This document shows, piece by piece, positions 16,345 to 25,546 of a stretch of DNA of 64,000 nt (position 1 is the stretch's first letter; every line of letters starts with the position of its first letter). Both the position numbers and the translations under genes were made by a program. This DNA is from Streptococcus downei MFe28 (GTDB lineage: Bacteria > Bacillota > Bacilli > Lactobacillales > Streptococcaceae): positions 1,488,001 to 1,552,000 of the forward strand of contig NZ_UHFA01000002.1 in assembly GCF_900459175.1 (NCBI RefSeq). The letters are read 5' to 3'. The notes beneath the pieces are model-generated. The model had not been told where the DNA came from. It was given only the letters and a program-made list of their open reading frames with translations, and did no database searches.

Positions 16345-16971
16345 TCAGGATAGGGTCTGGGGCTTGAAAATTTCCTCAATCAGATAAAGAATCAGGTTGA
16401 CCCAAAGGGTTATGGCAAGGGAGAGAATAATCCCCCAGGCTAGTTTGGGAATACTATTGGTTCTCAAACCATCAAAGAGCAGAGTTCCCAGGCCACCCGC
16501 CTGAATGGTTGCCCCGATAGTGGCAATCATAATGATGGAGGTGGCAGCTAAACGCAGGCCGGACACAAGTGCCGGAACTGCTAGAGGGAGACGAATTTTT
16601 CTGAGTATCTGCCAATTGGTCATACCCATCCCTTGTGCTGCTTCTATCTGGCTGGGCTCAACCTCCAAGAGACCAGCGAGAAAAGACCTAACTAAGATAT
16701 ATTGGGCATAGGCGACTAGAGCAACGATGACCGTAGTCTTGCTCAATCCCGTTAAGGGAATCAAGAGGGCAAAGAGAGCAAAGCTAGGAATGGCATAAAA
16801 GAGGGAAAGAAGATAAACCGACACTTCCCTTAATTTGGGCAAAAAATAGAGGAGACCTGTCAGGACAGAAGCAAAAAGCAGGGCGAAAAAGAGGCTGGCT
16901 ACTGTCAACTGGACATGTTCCAGACCGGCCTGAATGAGCTTTTCTGGGGCTTCTTTTAAGTAGGCAATCAT
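16345..16971 (-). CDS. OpuCD-like osmoprotectant ABC permease
   Basis: 208 residues, five or six membrane segments, with the permease coupling motif EAAQGMGMTNWQILRKIRLPLAVPAL. It shares an ATGA overlap with the ATPase gene before it. Last gene of a four-gene operon permease-binding protein-ATPase-permease of the OpuC/OsmU type, which imports compatible solutes such as glycine betaine, carnitine or choline. The substrate cannot be fixed from this gene. Confidence 0.85.
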   Translation of the reverse strand: MIAYLKEAPEKLIQAGLEHVQLTVASLFFALLFASVLTGLLYFLPKLREVSVYLLSLFYAIPSFALFALLIPLTGLSKTTVIVALVAYAQYILVRSFLAGLLEVEPSQIEAAQGMGMTNWQILRKIRLPLAVPALVSGLRLAATSIIMIATIGATIQAGGLGTLLFDGLRTNSIPKLAWGIILSLAITLWVNLILYLIEEIFKPQTLS

Positions 16972-17723
16972 TCTGGTGCCCTCCTCCCCAATTCTTGAGC
17001 CCGGGCTGTTGCAATCAGCTTCTCAACTAAAGGATGGGCTGGAGCCTCTAAAATGGCCTGCGGTTGATCAAACTGCAAAATCTTCCCCTGATCCATAATC
17101 ATGACCCGAGAGCCCAATTTAAAGGCCTCGTTAATATCGTGCGTGATAAAGACAAAAGTCTTGCTTGAGAGGTCCTGGTGAATCTTTAGCAGACCTTCTT
17201 GGAGGTCATTTCGCGTCAGCAGGTCAATGGCACCAAAAGGCTCATCAAATAAGAGGACTTCTGGGTCAGCTGCCAGAGCTCTAGCCACTCCAATTCTTTG
17301 CTGCTGACCTCCCGACAATTGGGCTGGGTAGCGGTGGGCGAATTCCTGGGCTGGTAATTGCACCAAGTTTAAGAGCTCTTCTACTCGCTGGTCAATCTTT
17401 TCCTTATCCCACTTGAGGAGCTTGGGAACGGTGGCAATATTATCCTTGACCGTCAGATGGGGGAAAAGCCCGATTTCTTGAACCACATAACCAATATGGC
17501 GGCGGTGTTCAATCGGGTCAAGGTTCGATAAGTCTTGGCCCGCAAAGGAAATCTTACCCTTGCTGGGCTCCAAGAGGCGATTAATCATCTTGAGGGTGGT
17601 CGTTTTCCCAGAACCAGAAGTTCCAAGGATGGTAATGAACTCCCCCTTATTGACTTTAAAAGATATATCATCAACTACAGCCCTCTGGCCGTAGATTTTA
17701 CTAACATGGTCGAATTGAATCAT
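16968..17723 (-). CDS. OpuCA-like osmoprotectant ABC ATPase
   Basis: 251 residues with Walker A GTSGSGKTTTLKMINRL, signature LSGGQQQRIGVARALA, Walker B VLLFDEPFGA and an H-loop in FVFITHDINEA. Shorter than B. subtilis OpuCA, because the C-terminal CBS pair that senses ionic strength is missing. Osmotic regulation must therefore act elsewhere, for example on transcription. Starts 6 bases after the binding-protein gene. Confidence 0.88.
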   Translation of the reverse strand: MIQFDHVSKIYGQRAVVDDISFKVNKGEFITILGTSGSGKTTTLKMINRLLEPSKGKISFAGQDLSNLDPIEHRRHIGYVVQEIGLFPHLTVKDNIATVPKLLKWDKEKIDQRVEELLNLVQLPAQEFAHRYPAQLSGGQQQRIGVARALAADPEVLLFDEPFGAIDLLTRNDLQEGLLKIHQDLSSKTFVFITHDINEAFKLGSRVMIMDQGKILQFDQPQAILEAPAHPLVEKLIATARAQELGRRAPE

Positions 17724-17729
17724 GGTTTC

Positions 17730-18644
17730 TCATTTCTTGATGGATTGGTAATAGTCCTTGGCTACCTTCTGGTAGTCTTCCTTGTCGACATCAACCTTGG
17801 CATTGAGCTGGGTAACTTTCTTGGTGGTCAAGCCAGCACTAATCTTGTTAAGGATGGGTCGAATTTCAGGGTAGTCTTGCAAAATCTGATTTCTCACAAC
17901 AGGGGCCAGATTATAGGGAGGCCAGAAGGACTTGTTATCCTTAAGGAGGGTAAACTTATCCGTCTGAGCCAACTGCCCTTCGGTCGTATAGGCCGGTGTT
18001 ACATCGGCGTCGTCATTCTCCAGTACCCTGTATTTAAGGGTATTGTCATAGACTTGACTGGACTTCCAAGCGAATTTGCCATAGGTCTTCTCCAGACCAG
18101 CTAGGCCATCTTGGCGCTCGTTGAACTCCCCTTGGGAGGCAAAGCGGAGGTTCTTGGCCTGCTTTTGCAGATCAGATATGGTGGAAATGCCATATTTTTT
18201 GGCGACTGAGGTTCGAATGACCAGCCCCTGACCATCATTGGCCTGGGCATAGTCCAACCAGGTCAAATCAAATTTCTTTTGGTAGTCCGTCTTAACCGTC
18301 TGGTAGACCTTCTTGGGATCGGTTTGCACAGGCTTCTTAAGAATAGTCAGGAGGCCAGTCCCTGTATATTCTGGATAAAGGTCAATCTCATCATGAATCA
18401 GACTATCATGAATCAGAGAGCTGGAAATATTGGTCTTGCGCTCCACCTTGTATCCGTGGTCTTCAAGGGCCAAAGCATAGATTTCAGCCACAACAGAGCT
18501 TTCTGTAAAATCCTTGGAGCCCACACGAATGGTGCCTTTGGATTGGCTGGGACCAACCATTTTTTGACCATAACTATAAAGACCAGCAGACAGGAGCAAG
18601 ACCAAGGCTAAGATAATGGATAAAAAGATTTTTCTAGGCTGCAT
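17730..18644 (-). CDS. OpuCC-like glycine betaine/choline binding protein with unusual anchor
   Basis: 304 residues of the OpuAC-type binding fold: IRVGSKDFTESSVVAEIYALALEDHGY, DLYPEYTGTG and DADVTPAYTTEGQL. The N-terminus has a hydrophobic segment (IFLSIILALVLLLSAGLYSYG) but no lipobox cysteine, although Gram-positive binding proteins of this group are usually lipoproteins. It is probably held by an uncleaved signal anchor. The start (ATG 18644, GGAGTAGACGTT) overlaps the preceding permease gene by 11 bases. Confidence 0.85.
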   Translation of the reverse strand: MQPRKIFLSIILALVLLLSAGLYSYGQKMVGPSQSKGTIRVGSKDFTESSVVAEIYALALEDHGYKVERKTNISSSLIHDSLIHDEIDLYPEYTGTGLLTILKKPVQTDPKKVYQTVKTDYQKKFDLTWLDYAQANDGQGLVIRTSVAKKYGISTISDLQKQAKNLRFASQGEFNERQDGLAGLEKTYGKFAWKSSQVYDNTLKYRVLENDDADVTPAYTTEGQLAQTDKFTLLKDNKSFWPPYNLAPVVRNQILQDYPEIRPILNKISAGLTTKKVTQLNAKVDVDKEDYQKVAKDYYQSIKK

Positions 18645-19269
18645 AACGTCTACTCCATCTAATCAAGAAGTCCAGTAGTAACATACTGATGAGCGATAAG
18701 AGCGCAACACTAGCCCCACCAATGACCAGGAGGTCGTAACGATAGAGACCCAGACCTGTAAAAATCAGGCTTCCCAGACCTCCAGCACCGATATAGGTGG
18801 CTAGGGTAGCACTGGCGATAATTTCCACTAGGGCTAATTTGACCCCAGTCAAAATATAGGGAAGAGCCAGAGGCAGGGAGAGCTTGACGGTCAACTGTCT
18901 TGGGGTCATTCCCATAGCTTGAGCCGTTTCGACCAAACTAGCAGGGACCTGATTGAGACCCAGAACGGTATTGATTAAAACGGGTGCTAATCCAAGGAAA
19001 ATCAAAGCCAGTAGGGCTGGAAAATGCCCAACTCCCAGAAAGGGAATCAAAATAAAGAGCACGCCTAGGCTGGGCAGAACTCTCAGCCCCTGGGAAAAGG
19101 AAGTAATCCACTTCTGCATCCTAGGATGTTGGTAGGCCAAATAAGCCAGGGCCAGCCCCAGAAGGACAGAAATCAATAAGGCTTCCAAACTGATAGAAAT
19201 ATGTTGCCAGACAGCCTGCCAGTAACTGGCAGCATTAATCTGGAAATAATGGATGATTTGATTTAGCAA
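18634..19269 (-). CDS. OpuCB-like osmoprotectant ABC permease
   Basis: 211 residues from a TTG start with GGGAGGG upstream. Five or six membrane segments and the coupling motif ETAQAMGMTPRQLTVKLSLPLALPYI, paralogous to the other permease of the operon. First gene of the cassette. A weak promoter-like pair (TTACCC, 17 bases, TATTCT) can be found on the minus strand in the 0.5-kb gap upstream, but I hold it loosely. Confidence 0.85.
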   Translation of the reverse strand: MLNQIIHYFQINAASYWQAVWQHISISLEALLISVLLGLALAYLAYQHPRMQKWITSFSQGLRVLPSLGVLFILIPFLGVGHFPALLALIFLGLAPVLINTVLGLNQVPASLVETAQAMGMTPRQLTVKLSLPLALPYILTGVKLALVEIIASATLATYIGAGGLGSLIFTGLGLYRYDLLVIGGASVALLSLISMLLLDFLIRWSRRYAA

Positions 19270-19779
19270 ATAGTCCCTCCCACTTGACTATTCTTCAAGG
19301 AACAACTTTCTGCCCACAAAAAAGGGTAAATAGAAAATTTAGAAGTTATCCTTTTAAAAATTCATCTAGTTGGATAGGAAAGTCCATCTGGTTCTGCTAC
19401 TTTTTGGTCCAAAGGACCAATTCCTTTTAGCAAGCACTCTCAGGCTTTCCCTGCAATTTGTCAATACTTTTTTGAATTTCCCCTAGAATACCACAAAATC
19501 TGGATAAGGGTAAGGATTTAACACGCTTTTGTCGGTTTCTAGTTATCGCTATGAATCAAACTAGGTCAATACCGCTAAGCTCTTCTTGGCAATCGCCAAG
19601 GTTTTTTCGGAATCTAGCTCTCACTCCTGCTCGAACTGCATCAATATGCCTTTGCTTAACTTTGGCAATACTGCCTCATTTCTCCAAGGCACATAGAAAA
19701 ACCAACTGAAACAAGCTCCAGTTGCCTTTTTCTGTGAAGGGAGGTTGGAACTCCCTTTAATTTCGTCCTTTGGCTACTT
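19270..19779. other. 510-bp gap without a credible gene
   Basis: Both strands are broken by stops. The minus strand has one short open stretch translating to AKVKQRHIDAVRAGVRARF without a start or ribosome site, possibly a worn coding remnant. TTGGTCC-AAA-GGACCAA near 19405 is a perfect palindrome. The MFS gene terminator occupies 19697-19731, and a hairpin GGGAG...CTCCC lies near 19740. Confidence 0.5.
19697..19731 (-). terminator. Terminator of the MFS gene
   Basis: AAAAGGCAACTG pairs with CAGTTGGTTTTT (one mismatch) and is followed by CT on the minus strand, about 50 bases past the MFS stop. Confidence 0.75.
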
Positions 19780-21204
19780 CTATCCCAAACGGTTCTTATG
19801 CCGTCTCAGGCTCAAGCTAAGTAGGAAAGCTAGAAAGGCCAGGGCTAGGGTGAAATAAAATCCAAAGTGGACACCATTGGTGAAGGCCTCAGGTTTGCTT
19901 GCATTTTGGACATGAGTTTGACCCAAAACTAGGAAACTAGTTGCTAGAGCTGTGGCAATGGCACCAACGATTTGTTGCATGGTGTTCATAATGGTTGAGC
20001 CATCAGCTGACTCTGCTCCTCTAAGACTATTGAGGGCGTGGGTTTGAGCAGGTGACATGGCCAAGGGACAACCAATCATCAGGATGATGTGGGCTGTAAT
20101 AATGAAAGCTACCGAAGAACTTGGTTTTACAAAAATCAGCATGATGGCTCCGATAATGGTAATGGCAAAGCCCAGTCTAGCCAGAACTGGCGCCCCTAAA
20201 TTATCGTAGAGTCGACCAGAAATGGCTGAAACAATGGCATTGACAATACCACCAGGTAGCATGATAATCCCTGTCATGGCAACGGGCAGCCCCATCCCAT
20301 TTTGAATGAATTGTGGAAAGAGGTACATGGCTGACAGGATGATGGCAAAGTCCAGCATGACCAATACTGCTGCTGTACTAAAATCCAACTTGGCGAAAAT
20401 TTTCAGATTGAGAATAGGGTGTTCCAAATGTAACTGACGATAGGTATAGAAGGCCAAAATCAGCAGACCAATTAAGAGCGAGCCCAAGACGATTGGTGAG
20501 CCCCAACCATTCTCGCTGGCAAAGCTGACACCAACAACCAGGGCTCCAAACCCAAGCATACTAGCCAGAACAGACAGGTAGTCTACCTTTGGTTTGCTCA
20601 AGTCGGCGATATTCTTCAAGAAGGCCAGAGAGAAAATCAAGGCAATCAGCAAGAAAGCGGCAAAAGCCCAGAAGATATAGCGCCAAGACAGTTTCGCTAG
20701 GAGCAGTCCTGTTAAGGTTGGCCCTACTGCTGGGGCAAACATAATGACTAGGGCATTGACTCCCATGGCTGCCCCCAGCTTTTGCATGGGGAATATTTTC
20801 ATAGCCACAGTAAAGAGTAAGGGAACAATCAGACCAGTTCCGATACCTTGAATCATCCGACCTGCTAGAACCATAGCAAAGTCTGAGCCCAGGGCAGAAA
20901 TCACCGATCCCGCGATAAAGGCCAGCAGGGCAAAGATGACTGTCTGTCTGGTTGTAAACCATTTAGAAATCAGGCTGGACAAGGGCAGGACAATCCCGAT
21001 GACCAGCATATAGCCAGTTACCAGCCATTGTAGGGATGAGGTTCCCACACCTAGAGCTACTTCCAATTTGGGCAGGGCGATGTTGAGTGAGGTCTCTGAT
21101 AGCATACCGACAAAGGCGCCAATCAAGAGACCAGTCATAGCCAACCAGGGGTGTTGGACAGGCACTGCTGCCTGACCAGAAGTCATTTTTTTATTTTCTT
21201 CCAA
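19780..21204 (-). CDS. MFS multidrug exporter, DHA2 (14-helix) type
   Basis: 474 residues from a TTG start behind GAGGAGAAG. Fourteen hydrophobic segments. Motifs include SLQWLVTGYMLVIGIVLPLSS, GRMIQGIGTGLIVPL and FAPAVGPTLTGLL (motif C of drug/proton antiporters), as in the EmrB/QacA/LmrB group. Likely exports toxic compounds using the proton gradient; substrates unknown. Upstream DNA has a 15-bp palindrome and a hairpin ending in a T run between it and the start codon, so expression is probably inducible. Confidence 0.88.
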   Translation of the reverse strand: MEENKKMTSGQAAVPVQHPWLAMTGLLIGAFVGMLSETSLNIALPKLEVALGVGTSSLQWLVTGYMLVIGIVLPLSSLISKWFTTRQTVIFALLAFIAGSVISALGSDFAMVLAGRMIQGIGTGLIVPLLFTVAMKIFPMQKLGAAMGVNALVIMFAPAVGPTLTGLLLAKLSWRYIFWAFAAFLLIALIFSLAFLKNIADLSKPKVDYLSVLASMLGFGALVVGVSFASENGWGSPIVLGSLLIGLLILAFYTYRQLHLEHPILNLKIFAKLDFSTAAVLVMLDFAIILSAMYLFPQFIQNGMGLPVAMTGIIMLPGGIVNAIVSAISGRLYDNLGAPVLARLGFAITIIGAIMLIFVKPSSSVAFIITAHIILMIGCPLAMSPAQTHALNSLRGAESADGSTIMNTMQQIVGAIATALATSFLVLGQTHVQNASKPEAFTNGVHFGFYFTLALAFLAFLLSLSLRRHKNRLG

Positions 21205-21239
21205 AATCTTCTCCTCTCAAGTGTCACTGCAAGAAAAAA

Positions 21240-21347
21240 GAGCCTTTCAAAAAGGGAGGAAAACTGGAGGAATTTTCATTCCTAGGCCTCCTCGAAAAAG
21301 CTCATTTTTACAGATTATTATTTGTGAATTTTGACCGTTAGACGGTC
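21240..21347 (-). promoter_or_regulatory. Leader of the MFS gene: operator-like palindrome and attenuator-like hairpin
   Basis: GACCGT-TAG-ACGGTC (21333-21347) is a perfect palindrome of the size bound by TetR-type repressors. Nearer the gene (21240-21303) the minus strand forms a long imperfect hairpin (GAGCTTTTTC with GAAAGGCTC) with an inner stem AGGAAT-GAAA-ATTCCT, followed by TTTTTTC. That is the shape of an intrinsic terminator placed before the start codon, as in attenuation-controlled resistance genes. No TetR gene is adjacent. Confidence 0.5.
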
Positions 21348-21463
21348 CACTATTCATCTTAGCAAAATAAAATAGTTTTCGTAAGTGTTTTTTCTGAAAA
21401 AAATTATTTTTCCTTAAAAACGATACGAAATTTCAAAATTGTTTTTCATTGTTTTTCAAAACC

Positions 21464-21496
21464 AAAAAAAATCCCCAGCCACTTGGACTAGGGATT
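21464..21496 (-). terminator. Terminator of rcrRPQ
   Basis: On the minus strand AATCCCTAG pairs imperfectly with GCTGGGGATT and runs into TTTTTTTT, 12 bases past the rcrQ stop. Confidence 0.75.
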
Positions 21497-21507
21497 GACT
21501 GTTAGCA

Positions 21508-23256
21508 TTAAGCTGATACGAATTGAGAATTGTAGAGATCTGCATAGAAGCCATCTTGGCCCATCAATTCATCGTGATTACCTTGTTCGATGATGTTACC
21601 ATCCTTCATGACTAGAATCAGATCAGCGTTGCGGATGGTTGATAGACGGTGGGCGATCACGAAGGAGGTCCGACCTTCCATCAGCTTGTCCATAGCCTTT
21701 TGAATCAATTCTTCAGTACGGGTATCGACAGATGAAGTCGCTTCATCCAAAATCAGGAGCGGTGAGTCCTTGAGCAAGGCCCGAGCGATGGTCATCAATT
21801 GCTTTTGCCCAACGGACAGGGTGACCGAATCATCCAGCACCGTATCATAGCCCTTAGGCAGGGTCTTGATATAGTGGTGGACACCGACAGCCTTGGTAGC
21901 CGCTAGAACTTGCTCGTCTGAGATATGGTCCTGATTGAAAATCAAGTTTTCCTTGACGGTTCCTTCAAAGAGCCAAGTGTCTTGGAGAACCATCGAGAAG
22001 GCATCATGAACTTCTGAACGCTTCATGTCGTGGATATCAACCCCATCGATGGAAATCTTACCCTTATTGATTTCATAGAAGCGCATAAGGAGGTTGACGA
22101 TTGTTGTCTTACCAGCACCGGTTGGTCCGACAATGGCAATCTTTTGACCAGGCTTGGCATGGGCTGAGAAGTCGTGGATGATAGTCCTGTCTGGGTTGTA
22201 ACCAAAGAAGACATTTTCAAAGGCGACATCCCCCTTGACCTTATCCAATTGCTTAGCCTTAGCATCTTCCACTTCCATTTCTTCTTCGTCCAGGAATTCA
22301 AAGACCCGTCCCATAGCAGCGTTGGCTGATTGGAGTTGGGTAATCCCTTGAGCGATTTGCGAAACCGGTTGGGTAAAAATACGGACATAGGTCATGAAGG
22401 CGACGATGGTCCCCATGGTGATGTCACCATTGATGGCCATGCGGGCCCCAACGATACAGACCATGACATAACCGAAGTTACCGATAAACTGCATCATAGG
22501 CATCATAATACCAGAGAAGAATTGTGACTTCCACATACTTGAGAAGAGGTCTTGATTCAGTTTTTCAAAGGCTTCTTTACTTTCTCGACGGGCATTGTAG
22601 CTAGTCACGACATTGTGTCCGCTATAAATTTCTTCGACATAACCAGAGACGTCAGCCAAGTTCTTTTGTTGTTTTTTGAAAAGCGGTTGACTGCGAGCCA
22701 TAATCAGACCTGTCAGGAGGAAACCAGCGAAGACTGATCCGATAGCTGTTGCGGCCAAAAGGCCATTGGTCTTAATCATCATAAAGATAGAACCAATTAG
22801 GAGCACAATGGAAGCCACCATAGTCACCAGACTTTGGTTAAAGGACTGAGTCATAAGGTCAACGTCATTGGTAACCCGAGAAAGGGTATCCCCTTGGGCG
22901 TGGCTATCAAAGTACTTCAAAGGAATCTTGTTGATCTTATCAGCGATAGCATCCCGCAAGCGTTGGGAGAAGCGTTGAATCAGGGTTGAGACGATGAAGC
23001 TGGCTGAGTATGAAACCAGGGCCCCACCGATGTACATGAGAGCTAGGGTAAAGGCAATGGAGCCAATCTTGTCAAGGTCAATAGTTCCTGTCAAGCCCTT
23101 GGTCATGGTATCGGTCATTTCCTTAAGCTTGTCAGGTCCAATAACCGTAATGGTGCTGGAAATAATGGTGAAAATAATAGCGAGACCAAAGAGTGCCTTA
23201 TAACCTTTCAAGTAAGGAGTCATTTGGCTGATTAGAGATTTCTTGTTAGTCTTCAT
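21508..23256 (-). CDS. rcrQ: RcrQ-type ABC exporter half-transporter
   Basis: 582 residues from ATG 23256 (MKTNKKSLISQMTPYLKGYK, AAGGAGGAATT upstream); a longer frame to 23385 runs inside rcrP. Six membrane segments, then a nucleotide-binding domain with Walker A GPTGAGKTTIVNLL, signature SVGQKQL (degenerate), Walker B LLILDEATSS and H-loop VIAHRLS. The partner RcrP has the intact signature but a degenerate Walker B, so the pair forms one asymmetric heterodimeric exporter. Overlaps rcrP by 11 bases. In S. mutans rcrRPQ affects competence and stress tolerance. Confidence 0.85.
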   Translation of the reverse strand: MKTNKKSLISQMTPYLKGYKALFGLAIIFTIISSTITVIGPDKLKEMTDTMTKGLTGTIDLDKIGSIAFTLALMYIGGALVSYSASFIVSTLIQRFSQRLRDAIADKINKIPLKYFDSHAQGDTLSRVTNDVDLMTQSFNQSLVTMVASIVLLIGSIFMMIKTNGLLAATAIGSVFAGFLLTGLIMARSQPLFKKQQKNLADVSGYVEEIYSGHNVVTSYNARRESKEAFEKLNQDLFSSMWKSQFFSGIMMPMMQFIGNFGYVMVCIVGARMAINGDITMGTIVAFMTYVRIFTQPVSQIAQGITQLQSANAAMGRVFEFLDEEEMEVEDAKAKQLDKVKGDVAFENVFFGYNPDRTIIHDFSAHAKPGQKIAIVGPTGAGKTTIVNLLMRFYEINKGKISIDGVDIHDMKRSEVHDAFSMVLQDTWLFEGTVKENLIFNQDHISDEQVLAATKAVGVHHYIKTLPKGYDTVLDDSVTLSVGQKQLMTIARALLKDSPLLILDEATSSVDTRTEELIQKAMDKLMEGRTSFVIAHRLSTIRNADLILVMKDGNIIEQGNHDELMGQDGFYADLYNSQFVSA

Positions 23257-25075
23257 TTTCCAATTCCTCCTTTGAAAGTTGTGAGTAGGCAATTTCTTGG
23301 TAGACAGAATTTGAGGCCAAGAGTTCCTTGTGATTACCCTGACCAACGACCTTACCTTGGTCAAGGACAATAATTTGATCGGCATCCATGATGGTTGAAA
23401 TTCTTTGGGCCACGATTAACTTGGTCAAATTGCTGGTCTTCTTGTTGAGTTCCTCACGTAAGACACGGTCGGTCTTGTAGTCCAAGGCCGAGAAGGAATC
23501 ATCAAAAATCAGAATTTCTGGCTTACGAGCTAGGGCTCGAGCAATGGCCAAACGTTGTTTTTGACCACCTGAGAAGTTGGTACCGCCTTGGGTGACCTCA
23601 GTATCCAAGCCCTTGTCTTTGCTTTCAACAAAGTCCTTGGCTTGAGCTAATTCGAGGGCTTCCCAAATAGCGTCATCACTCAAATGTCCTTGAGCGCTAA
23701 CTCCAAACTGCATATTGGATCGGATGGTGCCACTAAAGAGGACAGCTGTCTGAGGAATATAGCCGACCTTATTGTTGAGGTCATCATGGCTATAGTCTTC
23801 AACCTTAACCCCATCCACCTTAATCCAGCCTTCTGTGGCATCATAAAAACGTGGAATAAGGTTGACCAGGGTCGATTTACCAGAACCAGTTGAACCGATG
23901 AAGGCGACCGTTTGGCCTTTTTCCGCCTTAAAGGAAACATGCTCGATAGCTGCAGCAGAGTTCTTGCTGTAACGGAAAGAGACATCGTGGAATTCCACTT
24001 GACCCACTTGACCATTTCCTGTCTTAGGGTCCTTCTTGAACTTGACAGAAGGTTCAAGGGCCAAAACTTCATTAATCCGTTTAGCAGAAACCAGGGCCCG
24101 AGGTAGGATGATAAAGATAGCCACCATCATCATGAAGCCGATAACGACTTGCATGGCGTAAGATGAGAAGACCACCATATCTGAGAAGATTGAGACACGA
24201 TCTTTCACAGCCTTAGCTGCTTGCGCCACCATCTTCATAACCATAGGGCTGGTCTTGTCAACCTTAGGAACTGAAACATCAGAAATGAGGTGAGCCCCAA
24301 TCCAATAAATGGCCAGAGTCAAACCACTTGAAACCATGGTCATGACTGGGTTCATCAGCGACATGAGGCGATAAACAAAGAGGTTGAGCTTGGTCAGGTT
24401 CTCGTTTTCCTTGCGGAATTTTTGGTCTTGATAGTCTTCGGCATTGTAGGCCCGAACAACCCGAACCCCCGTCAGAGATTCACGGGTCGTGGCATTGAGG
24501 GCATCGGTCAAGCCTTGAACCTTACGTTGACGTGGAAAGGCCAGAAAGAGCAAGACTGACAAGAGGATGAAAACGATAAGGACAGCAACACCGACAGCGC
24601 TTGTCCAATCACTACTCTTGCCCCAAATCTTGGTCAAAGCCCAGACGGCCATGATTGGCCCCCGAGTGACCACCTGCATCCCCATCGTAATCATGATTTG
24701 CAGCTGGGTCAGGTCATTGGTTGTCCGAGTCAAAAGACTTGGGACCGAGAACCGTTTGATTTCCGCTTGGGAATAATCCGCAACCTGATTGAAAATATCA
24801 GAGCGCAAGCGGGTGGTGAAGCTTGCTGCTGTTCTGGCAGCCAAGAAGCCGACACAGACAGCCATCAAAAAGCTACCAAAGGAGAAGATGAGCATCTTGG
24901 AACCTGGATCCATGATGTCTGATGTCGTTGTCCCCTTGTTCTGCAAGAGGGTGGTGATTTTAGACATGTATTCAGGTGTCTTCAAATCCATCCAAACTGC
25001 CAAACAGATAAAGATGGTGGATAGAAGAATCATGCCCCACTCTTTAGCGCTTAAGCGTTTAAAAATTTTGAACAT
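23246..25075 (-). CDS. rcrP: RcrP-type ABC exporter half-transporter
   Basis: 609 residues: six membrane segments with a long outer loop (VPKVDKTSPMVMKMVAQAAK) and an ATPase domain with Walker A GSTGSGKSTLVNLI, signature FSGGQKQRLAIARA, Walker B ILIFDDS (Asp in place of the catalytic Glu) and AQRISTI (Gln in place of the H-loop His). Those changes mark it as the degenerate-site partner of RcrQ. Starts 7 bases after rcrR. Exported substrate unknown; peptide export has been proposed for S. mutans. Confidence 0.85.
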   Translation of the reverse strand: MFKIFKRLSAKEWGMILLSTIFICLAVWMDLKTPEYMSKITTLLQNKGTTTSDIMDPGSKMLIFSFGSFLMAVCVGFLAARTAASFTTRLRSDIFNQVADYSQAEIKRFSVPSLLTRTTNDLTQLQIMITMGMQVVTRGPIMAVWALTKIWGKSSDWTSAVGVAVLIVFILLSVLLFLAFPRQRKVQGLTDALNATTRESLTGVRVVRAYNAEDYQDQKFRKENENLTKLNLFVYRLMSLMNPVMTMVSSGLTLAIYWIGAHLISDVSVPKVDKTSPMVMKMVAQAAKAVKDRVSIFSDMVVFSSYAMQVVIGFMMMVAIFIILPRALVSAKRINEVLALEPSVKFKKDPKTGNGQVGQVEFHDVSFRYSKNSAAAIEHVSFKAEKGQTVAFIGSTGSGKSTLVNLIPRFYDATEGWIKVDGVKVEDYSHDDLNNKVGYIPQTAVLFSGTIRSNMQFGVSAQGHLSDDAIWEALELAQAKDFVESKDKGLDTEVTQGGTNFSGGQKQRLAIARALARKPEILIFDDSFSALDYKTDRVLREELNKKTSNLTKLIVAQRISTIMDADQIIVLDQGKVVGQGNHKELLASNSVYQEIAYSQLSKEELENED

Positions 25076-25082
25076 ACTTTTC

Positions 25083-25511
25083 CTACTTTTCTAAATTAGA
25101 TTTAATTTGCATAAAAACCCGGTGGGTGGCCGCCAGATCCTGCTTATCAATATCCTTGAAGATTAAGTCTTGGATTTGGCTACGAAAAACCTTGATTTTC
25201 TCAGCCTTGTCCAAGCCCAGCTCCGTTAGGACAATCTGCTTGTAGCGCTTATCCCTGAGTGAGGGTCTCACCTCAATAAAGCCATTTTTTTCCATGCGTT
25301 TAATGAGATTACTAGCGACCGACTTGGAAATCCTCAGTCTCTCCTCAATATCCTTGATGAAAACCTCTTTGTCTCGGTTTTCAAAAAGATAAGAGACCGT
25401 AAAGCCTTGGGGGCCAGCTAAATGCTCAACGCCTTGGGCTTTGGCTAGCTCTTGAATCTGACTTTCCATGGTATTGATAAGGGTTCTGAAAATGCTAAAG
25501 GGATCTTTCAT
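25083..25511 (-). CDS. rcrR: RcrR-type MarR-family repressor
   Basis: 142 residues, winged helix-turn-helix of the MarR group: FIKDIEERLRISKSVASNLIKRMEKNGFIEVRPS, followed by the wing DKRYKQIVLTELG. First gene of the rcrR-rcrP-rcrQ operon. In S. mutans RcrR represses this operon and influences the nearby relPRS. The promoter upstream is flanked by two similar palindromes that are good candidates for its operators. Confidence 0.87.
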   Translation of the reverse strand: MKDPFSIFRTLINTMESQIQELAKAQGVEHLAGPQGFTVSYLFENRDKEVFIKDIEERLRISKSVASNLIKRMEKNGFIEVRPSLRDKRYKQIVLTELGLDKAEKIKVFRSQIQDLIFKDIDKQDLAATHRVFMQIKSNLEK

Positions 25512-25546
25512 GAAAATACCTCACATTTCTGAAAACCAATAAATAG

